Below, piece after piece: positions 45,937 to 56,830 of a stretch of 64,000 bases of DNA; positions within the stretch are counted from its first letter, which is position 1, and each line of letters opens with the position of its first letter. The stretch is taken from assembly GCF_048569485.1 (NCBI RefSeq), contig NC_134361.1:174589336-174653335 (forward strand), read 5' to 3'. A program made the position numbers and the translations under genes. This DNA comes from Anomaloglossus baeobatrachus (lineage: Eukaryota > Chordata > Amphibia > Anura > Aromobatidae). The notes beneath the pieces are model-generated. The model saw nothing but the letters and a program-made list of their open reading frames with translations, searched no databases and had not been told where the DNA came from.

Positions 45937-46258
45937 TCTAATATATAAAGCTAAAGGAATCCGCACCGCCACATTTACAATCACGAAATTTTGCACAGAC
46001 ACTTCATGTGACCCAGGGAACGTCGTAGACTATGTTTTGACAGAAAAATGTAACCCCGCGTTTTACAGTTACTCTCCAAGAAACCTGCCTCCATTAAAGT
46101 AAATGGAGCCTGGAACTACTGGTTTTAATAGTAGCTGTGATTGATTGCTATAGGAACAAAGGACATTGTTAGTATAAGAAGCTTATGTGTGAGGTAATAT
46201 GATGTCGGTGGGGAGACGGATAGAGAGAGACAGAAAGAGACAGACATAGACAGAGTAA

Positions 46259-46837
46259 AGGCCGCTTTACACACTGCGATATCGGTACCGATATCGCCAG
46301 CGTGCGTACCCGCCCCCATCGGTTGTGCGACACGGGCAAATCTCTGCCTGTGTCGCACATTGCCCGGACCCGTCACACAGACTTACCTTCCCTGCGACGT
46401 CGCTGTGACCGGCGAACCGCCTCCTTTCTAAGGGGGCAGTTCGTTCAGCGTCACAGCGACGTCACAACAGCGTCACTGAACCGCCGCCCAATAGAAGCGG
46501 AGGGGCGGAGATGAGCGGGACGAACATCCCGCCAACCTCCTTCCTTCGGCATTGTGGCCGGGAAGCAGGTAAGGAGAGCTTCCTCGTTCCTGCAGTGTCA
46601 CACGGAGCGATGTGTGCTGCCGCAGGAACGAGGAACAACTTCGTTACTGCTGCAGTAACGATATTTGAGAATGTACCCCCATGTCACCGATGAGCGATTT
46701 TGCACGTTTTTGCGACGATGCAAAATCGCTCATAGGTGTCACATGCAACGGCATCGCTAAAGCGACCGGATGTGCGTCACAAATTCCGTGACCCCAACGA
46801 GATCACTGTAGCGATCTCATAACGTGTAAAGCCCGCT
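46259..46837. mobile_element. MITE with TAA duplication (579 bp) inside the Helitron
   Basis: TAA at 46256-46258 and 46838-46840; ends AGGCCGCTTTACAC and the complement of GTGTAAAGCCCGCT. The middle (CCGCCCAATAGAAGCGGAGG) also occurs, inverted, in the MITE at 53817-54375, so they are one family. Confidence 0.8.
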
Positions 46838-46840
46838 TAA

Positions 46841-47300
46841 GAGGCAGACAAGCAAAGAAACAGACAGAAACAGACAGGTAAAGAGACAGAGCGATAGAGA
46901 CAGACGCACAGACGGTGAAAGAGACAGACAGAGACAGATGGGAAAGAGACAGACGGAGAAAGAGACAGATGAGGAAAGAGACAGACGTGGAAAGAGACAG
47001 ACTTGGAAAGAGACAGATGGGGAAAGAGACAGACGGGGAAAGAGACAGACCTGGAAAGAGACAGACCTGGAAAGAGACAGATGGGGAAAGAGACAAACAG
47101 ACACAGACATAGACAGAGACAGACAGACACAGAGATAGAGAGACAGACAGACACAGAGATAGAGACAGATAGACTGATACAAAGACAGACAGCGATAGAA
47201 ATAGACAGAGACATAGACACAGACAGACAAGGAAAGAGACAGATAGACAGCGACACACAGACAGAGACTGGGAGAGAGACAGAGAGACAGTTACTATCTC
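46841..47300. repeat. GAGACAGA(C/T)GGGGAAA tandem repeats
   Basis: Units of about 20 bp, GAAAGAGACAGACNNG, recur through the right half of the Helitron; a short part lies left of the MITE (46215-46255). Frames here are not genes. Confidence 0.85.
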
Positions 47301-47326
47301 GAGCAACGCCCAGGTACTACAGCTAG

Positions 47327-47690
47327 TGACTCTATATAATGTATAAGAATAGATCCCTCTGTGTGTAATGACTCTATATAATATATAGGAATAGATCCCT
47401 CTGTGTGTAATGACTATATAAGAATAGATCCCTCTGTGTGTAATGACTCTATATAATATATAGAAATAGATCACTGTGTGTAATGACTTTATATAATATA
47501 TAGGAATAGATCCCTCTGTGTGTAATAACTCTACATAATATATAGAAATAGACCACTCTGTGTGTAATGACTCTATATAATATATACAAATAGATCCCTC
47601 TGTATGTAATGACTCTATATAATATATGTGTTTCCCTTTTTGTATTGAATTACTGAAATAAATTAACTTTTTGATGATACTCTAATTTAT
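47327..47690 (-). repeat. 42-bp minisatellite, block 4, with flank
   Basis: Reverse-orientation units to about 47625. The following flank (TTTCCCTTTTTGTATTGAAT, then ACTGAAATAAATTAAC) is the inverted counterpart of the flank of block 1 at 26164-26220. Confidence 0.9.
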
Positions 47691-47799
47691 TGAGATGCAC
47701 TTGTACCTTGTGTCTTGGTGTGGTGTATGATCTGTGACCTTAAAATGGTCTTCCACAAACTCTCCTTCCCAGCAGAATTTGGTTGTTACTCACGTTTTA

Positions 47800-49203
47800 G
47801 GCCCTGTGCGCACTTGCCGGTTTTTGCCGCGGATTTTTTGCGGATTTGCTGCATGTTTCGCTGCAGAAAATATTCATAACATCTGTGCAGTGATTCACCA
47901 GCAAATCCTATGGGAAAAAAAAAATCCTGTGCGCACTAAGCGGAATTTGACAGCTGCATGTTTTGCTGCAGGATTCCCGCACCAAAAACAATTGCATGTC
48001 ACTTCTTTTCCGCACGTCGCTGTAGGATTTCACTACATTGACTCCAATGTAATCGTGAAATCCCGCAGGGAATAACGCAGGCAGCAAATTCTGTGTGGTT
48101 CATTGCGTTTTCCTGCGTTATTCCCTGCGGTATTTCGCGGTTTACCTGTGGTAATGTACATCGCTGCCTGCGGTTTGCAGGGAAGTGATGTCATTATGCC
48201 AGGAAGAGGAAGTGGAGCAGAGTAAACACACACAGATCACAGACATCCACAGACACAGACATAGACATATAGAATACACATAGAAAGCAAATGGAAATAT
48301 AGAAAGCAAAACACATGGGCTCCGCCGTATTTTTACCTTCCAGCCGAGGTAAGCACACAGCGGCGGCCCGGTATTCTCAGGCTGGGGAGGGCGAGGGGCA
48401 GGGTTAATGTCCCCCGCCTCCCTCCCGCAGCCGAGAATATCAGCTGCAGCTGCTCCGGGACTGTCGCATGCATTATGTGACAGTCCTGGAGTGTCCCCAG
48501 CTCTTCTTGTTGCCGTGATGTGGTGGCAATCAAGGTAATGTAAGGAGTTAATGGCGGCGGATCGCCGCCACTAAGTCCAGGCTTGATCATGGCAGCGTCT
48601 ATGAGACAGCTGACGTGATCACCCCGTAAGTAAAGTGAAAAAACACACACACCGAAAAATCCTTTATTTTAAATAAAACACACAAAAGCTCCTGGTTCAC
48701 CCGTTTATTAACCCCCCCGAAACACACAGCTCCGGCGTAATCCACAGCTCCGGCTTAATCCACGTCCTGCGATGCTTGCATCCAGCCGCGACTGACACAG
48801 GCTGAATGCAGCCTCGCAGCGAGCCTGCAGAGAGGTAACCACAGGGCATTTCCCACGGCCGGTAATGTGAACTCACTGCCGACCGTGAGAAATGCAGCGT
48901 GTGCTCAAAGGGACTCTGTCTATCTATCTATCTATTCCTCTATCTATTCTTCTATCTGTCTATTTCTCTATCTATCTCAGAATGAAATGACTTTTTTTTT
49001 TTTTCCCCAATGTGCTTTATTGCATTGAATGCAATAAAGCACATGTACCAACCCGCACGCGGCAATACCGTGAACAATACCGCTGCAAACCGCATGCGGT
49101 TTTCTGGTGCGGTTTGCCGCGTTTTTTTACCGCGGGTGCGGTAATCTTTCAATGCCTGCGGAATTTTCTTGAGAAAATTCCATTTTCCAGTGCGCACATA
49201 GCC
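47800..49203. mobile_element. TTA-flanked foldback MITE (copy A, 1.4 kb)
   Basis: TTA at 47797-47799 and 49204-49206. The ends are GGCCCTGTGCGCAC and GTGCGCACATAGCC. Inside is the core module (GGTATTCTCAGGCTGGGGAG ... GATCATGGCAGCGTCTATGA ... AATCCTTTATTTTAAATAAA). A TCTA/TATC microsatellite lies at 48918-48977. It is an inverted relative of the copy at 52251-53813. Confidence 0.82.
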
Positions 49204-49234
49204 TTAAGCTTCACAGACTTTCTGTTAATGACAG

Positions 49235-49484
49235 TTAGGGATGAACGAGCACTACCATGCTCATGCTTGGAACTTTCAACGAGCAGTTAGATGTTTGGAT
49301 GGGTGCGACTCGAGAATAATAGAAGCCAATGGGGGACTTGGAGTGGGATTTTTCCAGTAACTCTTCCAGAAAAATGCTCAAGTTTCCCATTGACTTCCAT
49401 AATACTCGGTTAGTCAAGTCGCACCCATCCGAGCATCCAACTATTCGTTACGGGTACAGAGCATGGTAGTGTTTGCTCATTACT
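49235..49484. mobile_element. hAT-type MITE (250 bp), 8-bp duplication
   Basis: AATGACAG at 49227-49234 and 49485-49492. The ends TTAGGGATGAACGAGCAC and the complement of GTGTTTGCTCATTACT pair, and the halves are palindromic (GGATGGGTGCGACT / AGTCGCACCCATCC). The 8-bp duplication indicates hAT. Confidence 0.82.
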
Positions 49485-49662
49485 AATGACAGCGTTTCAT
49501 TCTACATTCTACCGAAGACCATTTCCACATTTTGCACCCCTGATGTTGTGCACATGGATTTAGAAAAATTGATGTTGTGAAGGAAAAGGGCAGTCACACC
49601 ACAAATTGACTTGATTTAATTTTTATTTTATTCACCCTCTTACCACTTTATTCATCAGTTAA

Positions 49663-50909
49663 GGCCTGTTTCACACGTCATTGAAAAACACAGAAGTTTT
49701 TCATTGACGTGTTAAAAACCCATGTCCCCCCGTTTGCCGTGATTCACGTCACACGTAGGTTATCCATGTGCTATCTGTGATCAGTCATCCGTGATAGCAC
49801 ATGGACGTATACTCACCTGTCCCTGCTCCTGCTGTCCGTGGTGCTGAACTCTCAGACTCTCCTGTCTATCCGGCTGCCACTGACTCCTGCTGCAGCTACT
49901 TCCAGGTCGGCTGCTCCGTGCATAAATGAAGATGCACGAGAATAAGCAGCCGGGCTGGAAGGAGGAGGCAGCAGATGCTGAAGACAGCGTTGCTGGAGAA
50001 GGTGAGTATAAAAAGCTTTTTGTTTTCAATGTCCATGTTTTTCTAGTACGTTTCACGGATCACACCATAGTGTGAGCTGTGGGACATCAGTGATAACAGA
50101 AAGAAATGGACATGTCTCCGTTCGGAGCACACGGATACGCATGTACGCCGCATGGAGACACGGTCAGTGAAAAATCACTGATGTGTGCGCAGACCCATTG
50201 ATTTTAATGGGTCTTCGTATGTTCGTGATTCTGGTACGTATAAAAACTAGCACATACAGTACGTACCATAGAATGGTAGAGTTGGAAGGGACCTCCAGGG
50301 CCATCGGGTCCAACCCCCTGCGAGTGCAGGCTTTCCTAAATCATCCCAGCTGTATGTTTATCCAGTTTCCGCTTGAAGATTTCCATTGATGGAGAGCTCA
50401 CCACCTCCCGTGGCCCCTGTTCCACTCCCTGACTGCCCTCACCACCTCTTGTGGTCGTCTGTTCCACTCCCTGACTGCCCTCACTACCTCCCGTGGTCGC
50501 CTGTTCCACTCCCTGTCCTCACTACCTCCCGTGGTCGCCTGTTCCACTCCCTGACTGCCCTCACTGTCAGAAAGATTTTCCTAATGTCTATTCTTAATCT
50601 CCTCCCTTTAAGTTTCATCCCGTTGCTTCTTGTACTTCCTTGTGCTAATGAGAATAGGGTGGTTCCCTCTGCAATGTGACTACCTTTCAGATATTTGTAG
50701 ACCGCTATTAAGTCTCCTCTCAGCCTTCTCTTTTTCAAACTAAACATTCCTAGTTCTTTTAGCCGCTCTTCATAGGACATGGTTTGCAGACCTTCTACCA
50801 TCTCGGTTGCTCTTCTCTGGACTTGCTCCAATATATCAATGTCTTTCTTGCCCAGAACTGTACAGTATTCCAGGTGGGGTACCAAAATCACTGACGTGTG
50901 AAAGAGGCC
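49663..50909. mobile_element. MITE with TAA duplication, split by CR1
   Basis: TAA at 49660-49662 and 50910-50912. The ends GGCCTGTTTCACACGTCA and the complement of TGACGTGTGAAAGAGGCC match closely. A CR1 LINE piece is inserted in its right part. Confidence 0.82.
50264..50882 (-). mobile_element. CR1 LINE, 5'-truncated
   Basis: The minus strand encodes the CR1 reverse transcriptase tail: LVPHLEYCTVLGKKDIDILE, QVQRRATEMVEGLQTMSYEE, RLKELGMFSLKKRRLRGDLI and AVYKYLKG. The 3' end CTCTACCATTCTATGG near 50270 is CR1-like. A 41-48 bp segment (CACCACCTCCCGTGGTCGCC type) is repeated four times at 50397-50567. Confidence 0.92.
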
Positions 50910-51098
50910 TAACACTGATAATTTTTTTACTTAGCGCATTTTCTTTCCACAACTACCTAAAACACACAGTATTGGTTATAGGGTGATAGAGCCTTCCTAA
51001 CCAAATATGTCACATGTCAGAAAATGGTTGTAAAGTTAAATAAAACAGAAGAAAATAATTACAAATTCACAATAATGCAGACCAGACAAATATGGATT

Positions 51099-51529
51099 TC
51101 ACAATTAGCCTTTATTTTATGCATCTGTGATTGCGGTGCCATACTTGGGATAATTATTATGATAGGGTAGACCGATTGTGGGTTTTTTCTCCAGTTGTTT
51201 TTAACATCTTTGTGAACAATAATTGGAATGGATGTCAGCGTAATATAGCGTCACGCTCAGGTCAGCACTTCAGTGTAATGCAGACTCCAAAGAAAAATTA
51301 TTTTGAGTTTTGGCAAAATTTCGTACGTCGTTGACGTTCCAGTGCTCTGGTCCGTAGACCATGTTGTTCACGTTCAGCACGTCTCCAGCCTATTTTTCCT
51401 GAGACTTTCTGGAGCTACTGAATACACGATTACTTTAATAAATATTTTCAAGTGCGGTCAAATGGAAGATTATAAAACAGCTAAGAGCAATCCTTATAAA
51501 TCGTGTTGTGAAGAAAACCAATCTCAGGA
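51099..51529 (-). other. TMEM35A: TMEM35A 3' UTR
   Basis: About 430 bp follow the stop codon at 51530-51532 up to a canonical poly(A) signal. It is AT-rich single-copy-looking sequence with no transposon visible. The exact cleavage site is not determined. Confidence 0.6.
51111..51116 (-). terminator. TMEM35A: TMEM35A poly(A) signal AATAAA
   Basis: The minus strand carries AATAAA, the first canonical signal downstream of the TMEM35A stop codon. It is about 415 bp past the stop. Confidence 0.6.
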
Positions 51530-51898
51530 TTAAGATACCTTCATTTTCTTGGGGTCCCGAGGGATGGCCCCATTTTCAGACTGTGTCGCCTTCCTGTCAC
51601 GCAATTCCTCTTCAGGTTGGCGTGAGACAAGCAGGCGACAAGTGAGGAGGATCCCAAAAACAAGTGCGTGAGCATATCGTTTCAAGGGATCTCCAACAAG
51701 CTGGTGGAAAAAGAGAACAATGAGTACTAGAAGAAGAAGGACAAAATTGGCAACATCTTTAGGACGTCCCGGGACCAAAGTGAGGACAATTCCACATGCA
51801 AGTTCCAGGGAGCCAACAGTTTTCCTTAATAGCACAGAAGTAATGCCGAGCCTCTTCAGTCCTGGGAGAGCCTTCAGGTAACTTTTATATGCCCGTTT
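51530..51898 (-). CDS. TMEM35A: TMEM35A coding exon 2 (122 codons and stop)
   Basis: The acceptor TTTTCTTATAG precedes [20 protein letters not shown], continuing exon 1 in phase 0. With exon 1 the protein is 162 residues (human about 167). Membrane segments are at about residues 68-82 ([15 protein letters not shown]), 90-109 ([20 protein letters not shown]) and 115-134 ([17 protein letters not shown]). The GRPKDVAN and [19 protein letters not shown] blocks are as in mammals. The last 28 residues are polar and less conserved, ending KKMKVS. The reading is uninterrupted and the gene looks functional. Confidence 0.97.
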   Translation of the reverse strand, partial: KRAYKSYLKALPGLKRLGITSVLLRKTVGSLELACGIVLTLVPGRPKDVANFVLLLLVLIVLFFHQLVGDPLKRYAHALVFGILLTCRLLVSRQPEEELRDRKATQSENGAIPRDPKKMKVS

Positions 51899-51949
51899 CT
51901 ATAAGAAAAGAGAGAAAAGAAGCAGAAAACAGTGAATGGCTAACATCCC

Positions 51950-52250
51950 AAGATCTCCAAACAAGTAAGAGACAAAGTTGTTGAGAAGTACAAGTCAAGG
52001 TTGTGTTAAAAACATTTTTTTTTATCCCAATCTGTGATGATCCCTGGAAGCACCATCAAATCCATTATCATCAAATGCAAAGAACATGGTACCTCAACAA
52101 ACCTGCCAAGAGAGGGCCGCCCACCAAAACTCTCAACCCGGGCATGGAGGGCATTAATCAGAAAGGCAGAACAGAGGCTAAAGGTAACCCTGAAGAAGCT
52201 GCAGAGTTTCCAATCAGAGACTGGAGCATCTGTCCATACGACCACAATAA
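51950..52250 (+). mobile_element. Tc1 fossil in TMEM35A intron, N-terminal part
   Basis: The plus strand reads MIPGSTIKSIIIKCKEHGTS, TNLPREGRPPKLSTRAWRAL and KVTLKKLQSFQSETGASVHT, the DNA-binding part of a Tc1 transposase, with earlier frames broken. It stops at TTT-stop-like ...HTTTI where two MITEs are inserted, and resumes at 54376. Confidence 0.85.
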
Positions 52251-52603
52251 GGCTATGTGCGCACTGGAAAATGGAATTTTCTCAAGAAAATTCCGCAGGC
52301 ACTGAAAGATTACCGCACCCGCGGTAAAAAACCGTGGCAAACTGCACCCGAAAACCGCATGCGGTTTGCCACGGTTTGCTGCGGTTTTACCGCGGTATTG
52401 TTCGCGGTATTGCCGCAGTTTTGCCGCGTGCGGGTTGGTACATGTGCTTTATTGCATTCAATGCAATAAAGCACATTGAAAAAAAATAAATAAAAAAAAA
52501 ATAATTTCCTTCTTAGATAGATAGATAGATAAAGAGACAGAAGAACAGATAGAGGGATAGATAGATAGAGGGATGGATAGATAGATAGATAGATAGAGGG
52601 ATG

Positions 52604-52685
<82 letters not shown>

Positions 52686-53813
52686 GGACAGATCGCTGCA
52701 TTTCCCACGGTCGGCAGTGAGTTCACATTACCGGCCGTGGGAAATGACCGGTAATTACCTCTGCTGTCTCGCTGCGAGCCTGCATTCAGCACTGTGTGTC
52801 AGTCGCGGCTGGATGTAAGCAGCGCAGGAGCTGTGGATTACGCCGGAGCGGTGGATTACGCCGGAGCTTTGTTTCGGGAGGGGTTAATAAAAGGGTGAAC
52901 GAGGCTTGTTTGTGTTTTATTTAAAATAAAGGATTTTTCTGTGTGTTTTATTCACTTTACTTATGGGTTGATCATGTCAGCTGTCTCATAGACGCTGCCA
53001 TGATCAAGCCTGGAGTTAATGGCGGTGATCCGCCACCATTAACTCCTTGTATTACCCTGACTGCCACTGCTACACGGCGGCAGGAAGAGCTGGGGACACT
53101 CCGGTACTGCCGCATAATGCATGCGACAGTCCCGGGGCAGCTGCGGCTGATATTCTCGGCTGCGGGAGGTGGGAGTGAGGCGGGGGACATTAACCCTGCC
53201 CCTCTCCCTCCCCAGCCTGAGAATACCGGGCCGCCGCTGTGTGCTTACCTCGGCTGGACGGTAAATATACAGCGGAGCCCACGTGTTTTTTTTTCTATAT
53301 TACCGTTTGCTTTCTATGTGTGTTCTATGTGTCTGTGTCTATGTGTTCTGTGTCTGTGATGTGTCTGTGTCTGTGATCTGTGTGTGTGTTTACTCTCTGC
53401 TCCGCTTCCTCTTCCTGTAATGACATCACTTCCCTGCAAAACCGCCGGCAGCGATGTACATTACCGGAGGTAAACCGCGAAATACCGCAAGGAATAACGC
53501 AGGAAAACGCAGTGAACCGCACAGAATTTGCTGCCTGCGTTATTCCCTGCGGGATTTCTCGATTACATGGCAGTCAATGGAGTGAAATCCCGCAGAGACA
53601 TGCGGAAAGAATTGACATGCAATTGTTTTTGCTGCGGGAATCCTGCAGCAAAACATGCAGCTGTCAAATTCCGCTTAGTGCGCACAGGATTTTTTTTGCC
53701 CATAGGTTTTGCTGGTGATTCACTGCAGAGATGTTATGAACATAACATGCAGCGAAACATGCAGCAAAACCGCAAAAAATCTGCGGCAAAATCCGGTAAG
53801 TGCGCACAGGGCC
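52251..53813. mobile_element. TAA-flanked foldback MITE (copy B, 1.56 kb)
   Basis: TAA at 52248-52250 and 53814-53816. The ends GGCTATGTGCGCAC and GTGCGCACAGGGCC are the same as copy A in the opposite orientation. It carries a long (GATA)n run at 52512-52686 and the core module. Confidence 0.85.
52512..52686. repeat. (GATA)n microsatellite
   Basis: About 175 bp of GATA units with a few GAGGGATG interruptions, the last 90 bp perfect. It sits in the centre of copy B; copy A has a short version at the corresponding place. Confidence 0.97.
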
Positions 53814-53816
53814 TAA

Positions 53817-54375
53817 GGGCGGCGTCGCACGCTACGATATATCGGGTGATATGTCGTCGGGGTCACGGATTCTGTGACACACATCCGGCATCGTTACAGA
53901 TATTGTAGCGTGTGACAGCTACGAACGACTGTGAACGAGCAAAAATATCCACCTTATCGTTGCTCGTTGACACGTTGTTCATTTTCATAAAGTTGTTCCT
54001 CCTTCTGCACGCTGGTTGTTCGTCGTTCCTGAGGCAGCACACATCGCTCTGTGTGACACCCCGGGAACGATGAACTGCAGCTTACCTGCGTCCCGCCGGC
54101 AATGCGAAGGAAGGTGGTGGGCAGGATGTTATGTCCCGCTCATCTCCGCCCCTCCGCTTCTATTGGGCAGCCGCTGTGTGACGTCGCTGTGACGCCGAAC
54201 GTCCCTCCCCCTTCAGGAAGAGAATGTTCGCCGCCCAAAGCGAGGTCGTTCGGGAGGTAAGTACATGTGACGGGGGTAAATGACTTTGTGCGCCGCGGGC
54301 AACAAATTGCCCGTAACGCACAAACGAAGGGGGCGGGTGCGATCGCACGATATATCGTCTCGTGTAACGCCGCCC
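53817..54375. mobile_element. MITE with TAA duplication (559 bp), next to copy B
   Basis: TAA at 53814-53816 (shared with copy B) and 54376-54378. The ends GGGCGGCGTCGCACGCTACG and the complement of CGTGTAACGCCGCCC match. Same family as 46259-46837. Confidence 0.83.
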
Positions 54376-54590
54376 TAAGCCTTACACTCCATAGAGATGG
54401 CATTTATGGAATAATAGCCAGAAAAGAGCCTTTACTAACAGCCAAAAATTGGAAAGCTCATTTTGATTTTGCCAAGACATGTGGGAGACTCCCCAAATGT
54501 ATGGAGGAAGGTGCTGTGGTCAGATGAGACCAAAATTTAACTTTTTGGCCACTAAGGTAAATGCTATGTCTGGCGCGAAACCAATGTGTG
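54376..54590 (+). mobile_element. Tc1 fossil in TMEM35A intron, second part
   Basis: Continues the Tc1 frame with SLTLHRDGIYGIIARKEPLL, TAKNWKAHFDFAKT, then a degraded LWSDETK-like region. The rest of the transposase is missing; a 31-bp minisatellite begins at 54591. Confidence 0.8.
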
Positions 54591-54671
54591 GCCTATTATT
54601 CTGTATGGAGGACTATGTGGGGTCCATTATCCTGAATGGAGGACTATGTGGGGCCCATTAGTCTGCATAGA
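54591..54671. repeat. 31-bp minisatellite, left remnant
   Basis: Two to three units of GGACTATGTGGGGCCCATTA type, the same as the main array at 55270. An L2 fragment separates them. Confidence 0.8.
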
Positions 54672-55223
54672 GGCCAGCCTCGCCACTCTGCCAATCCCTT
54701 CACTGGCTTCCCATCGCCCAACGATTCCAGTTCAAAACATTAACCATGACCTACCAAGCTATCCACAACTTGTCTCCTCCTTACATCTGTGACCTAGTCT
54801 AACGGTACCTACCTGCACGCAACCTTAGATCCTCACAAGATCTCCTTCTCTGTTCCTCTCTTATCTCCTCTTCCCACAATCGTGTACAAGATTTCTCCCA
54901 TGCCTCCCCCATACTCTGGAACGCTCTACCTCAGCATATCAGACTCTGCCCTACCATGGAAAGCTTCAAGAGGAACCTCAAGACCCATCTCTTCCAACAA
55001 GCCTACAATTTACAATAACCCTCAGTCCGGTACACCACTGCGCAACCAGCTCTGTCCTCACCTATTGTACCATCACCCATCCCCTGTAGATTGTGAGCCC
55101 TCACGGGCAGGGTCCTCTCTCCTCCTGTACCAGGCTGTTTTGTACTGTTAATGATTGTTGTACGTATACCCTCTTTCACTTGTAAAGTGCCATGGAATAA
55201 ATGGCGCTATAATAATAATCATA

Positions 55224-55269
<46 letters not shown>
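54672..55269 (+). mobile_element. L2 LINE 3' end with (AAT)n tail
   Basis: Reads as the L2 C-terminal tail (a TLPQHIRLCPTMESFKRNLK-like stretch, then THLFQQAYNLQ). It is followed by the L2 3' UTR (TTGTAAAGTGCCATGGAATA, AATGGCGCTATAAT) and an AAT tail at 55213-55269. It is inserted in the 31-bp minisatellite. Confidence 0.85.
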
Positions 55270-56505
55270 GAGGCATATTTGGGGCCCATTATTCTGTAGG
55301 GACGGCTACGAGGGGCCCATTATTTTGTAGGGACGGCCACGAGGGGCCCATTATTCTGTAGGGACGGCTACGAGGGGCCCATTATTCTGTAGGGACTGCT
55401 AAGTGGGGCACATTCTGTAGGGACTGCTACGTGGGCCACATTATTCTGTAGGGACTGCTACGTGGGGCCCATTATTCTGTAGGGGCTACTACGTGGGGTC
55501 CATTATTCTGCAGGGCCGGCTACGAGGGGCCCATTATTCTGTAGGGACGGCTACGAGGGGCCCATTATTCTGTAGGGACGGCTACGAGGGGCCCATTATT
55601 CTGTAGGGAATGCTACGTGGGGCACATTATTCTGTAAGGACAGCTACGAGGGGCACATTATTCTATAGGGACGGCTACAAGGGGTACATTATTCTATAGG
55701 GATGGCTACGAGGGGCACGTTATTCTGTAGGGACGGCTACAAGGGGCACATTATTCTGTAGGGATGGCTACGAGGGGCACATTATTCTGTAGGGACTGCT
55801 ACGTGGGGCACATTATTCTGTAGGGACTGCTATGTGGGGCACATTATTCTGTAGGGACTGCTATGTGGGGCACATTATTCTGTAGGGACTGCTATGTGGG
55901 GCACATTATTCTGTATGGAGATCTATGTGGGGCCCATTATTCTGTATGGAGGTCTATGTGGGGCACATTATTCTGTAGGGACTGCTATGTGGGGCACATT
56001 ATTCTGTAGGGACTGCTATGTGGGGCACATTATTCTGTAGGGACTGCTATGTGGGGCACATTATTCTGTAGGGACTGCTATGTGGGGCACATTATTCTGT
56101 AGGGACTGCTATGTGGGGCACATTATTCTGTATGGAGATCTATGTGGGGCACATTATTCTGTATGGAGGTCTATGTGGGGCACATTATTCTGTAGGGACT
56201 GCTATGTGGGGCACATTATTCTGTAGGGACTGCTATGTGGGGCACATTATTCTGTAGGGACTGCTATGTGGGGCACATTATTCTGTAGGGACTGCTATGT
56301 GGGGCACATTATTCTGTAGGGACTGCTATGTGGGGCACATTATTCTGTAGGGACTGCTATGTGGGGCACATTATTCTGTAGGGACGGCTACGAGGGGCAC
56401 ATTACTCTGTATAGAGGGCTACGTGGGGCTCATTATTTTGTATGGAAGGCTATGTGTGGCCTAGTAATCTGTACAGAGGACTATAAGGTGCCCGCGGCTA
56501 GGTTG
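55270..56505. repeat. 31-bp minisatellite, about 39 copies
   Basis: The unit is GGGGCACATTATTCTGTAGG plus GACTGCTATGT. Early units carry CGGCTACGA and GGGCCC, later units TGCTATGT, so two sub-families occupy the two ends. Intronic in TMEM35A. Confidence 0.96.
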
Positions 56506-56830
56506 GCTCACAAGTCACGTGCACAGAGGGACAGAGATAGAGATCATGTATAAAAAAAATAGCAGCACATATTTTAGAATCTATGCCTGCACGCACAAAT
56601 ATATATTTATATATATATTATAGGCAACCATCCAGATCAGCTATATTGCATCTACTTGTTACTGATGGCATGAAAATCATCTCTTCCAGAACAAAAAAAA
56701 AATTGTTCGTACGTGACTGACCTCAGCCATAGCCGTGTGTCCCAGGTGAGTGCCCAGACGGCTCAGGCTGCCGGTAATCATAGGCTGAATATACATACCG
56801 GTCACCAAACGGCAGTTACTCCTACAGCCC
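56506..56830. other. Stretch without recognisable features
   Basis: Part of TMEM35A intron 1 between two minisatellites. A short AT run lies near 56600. Nothing else seen. Confidence 0.4.

Larger units (their letters stand above)
45937..47326. mobile_element. Second Helitron (1.39 kb), precise A/T insertion
   Basis: Starts TCTAATATATAAAGCTAAAG and ends GGTACTACAGCTAG. The flanking minisatellite reads GTGTGTAA before and TGACTCTATATAAT after; removing the element restores an intact 42-bp unit, with insertion between A and T as Helitrons do. No coding part. It carries GAGACAGA-type tandem repeats and a MITE. Confidence 0.88.
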
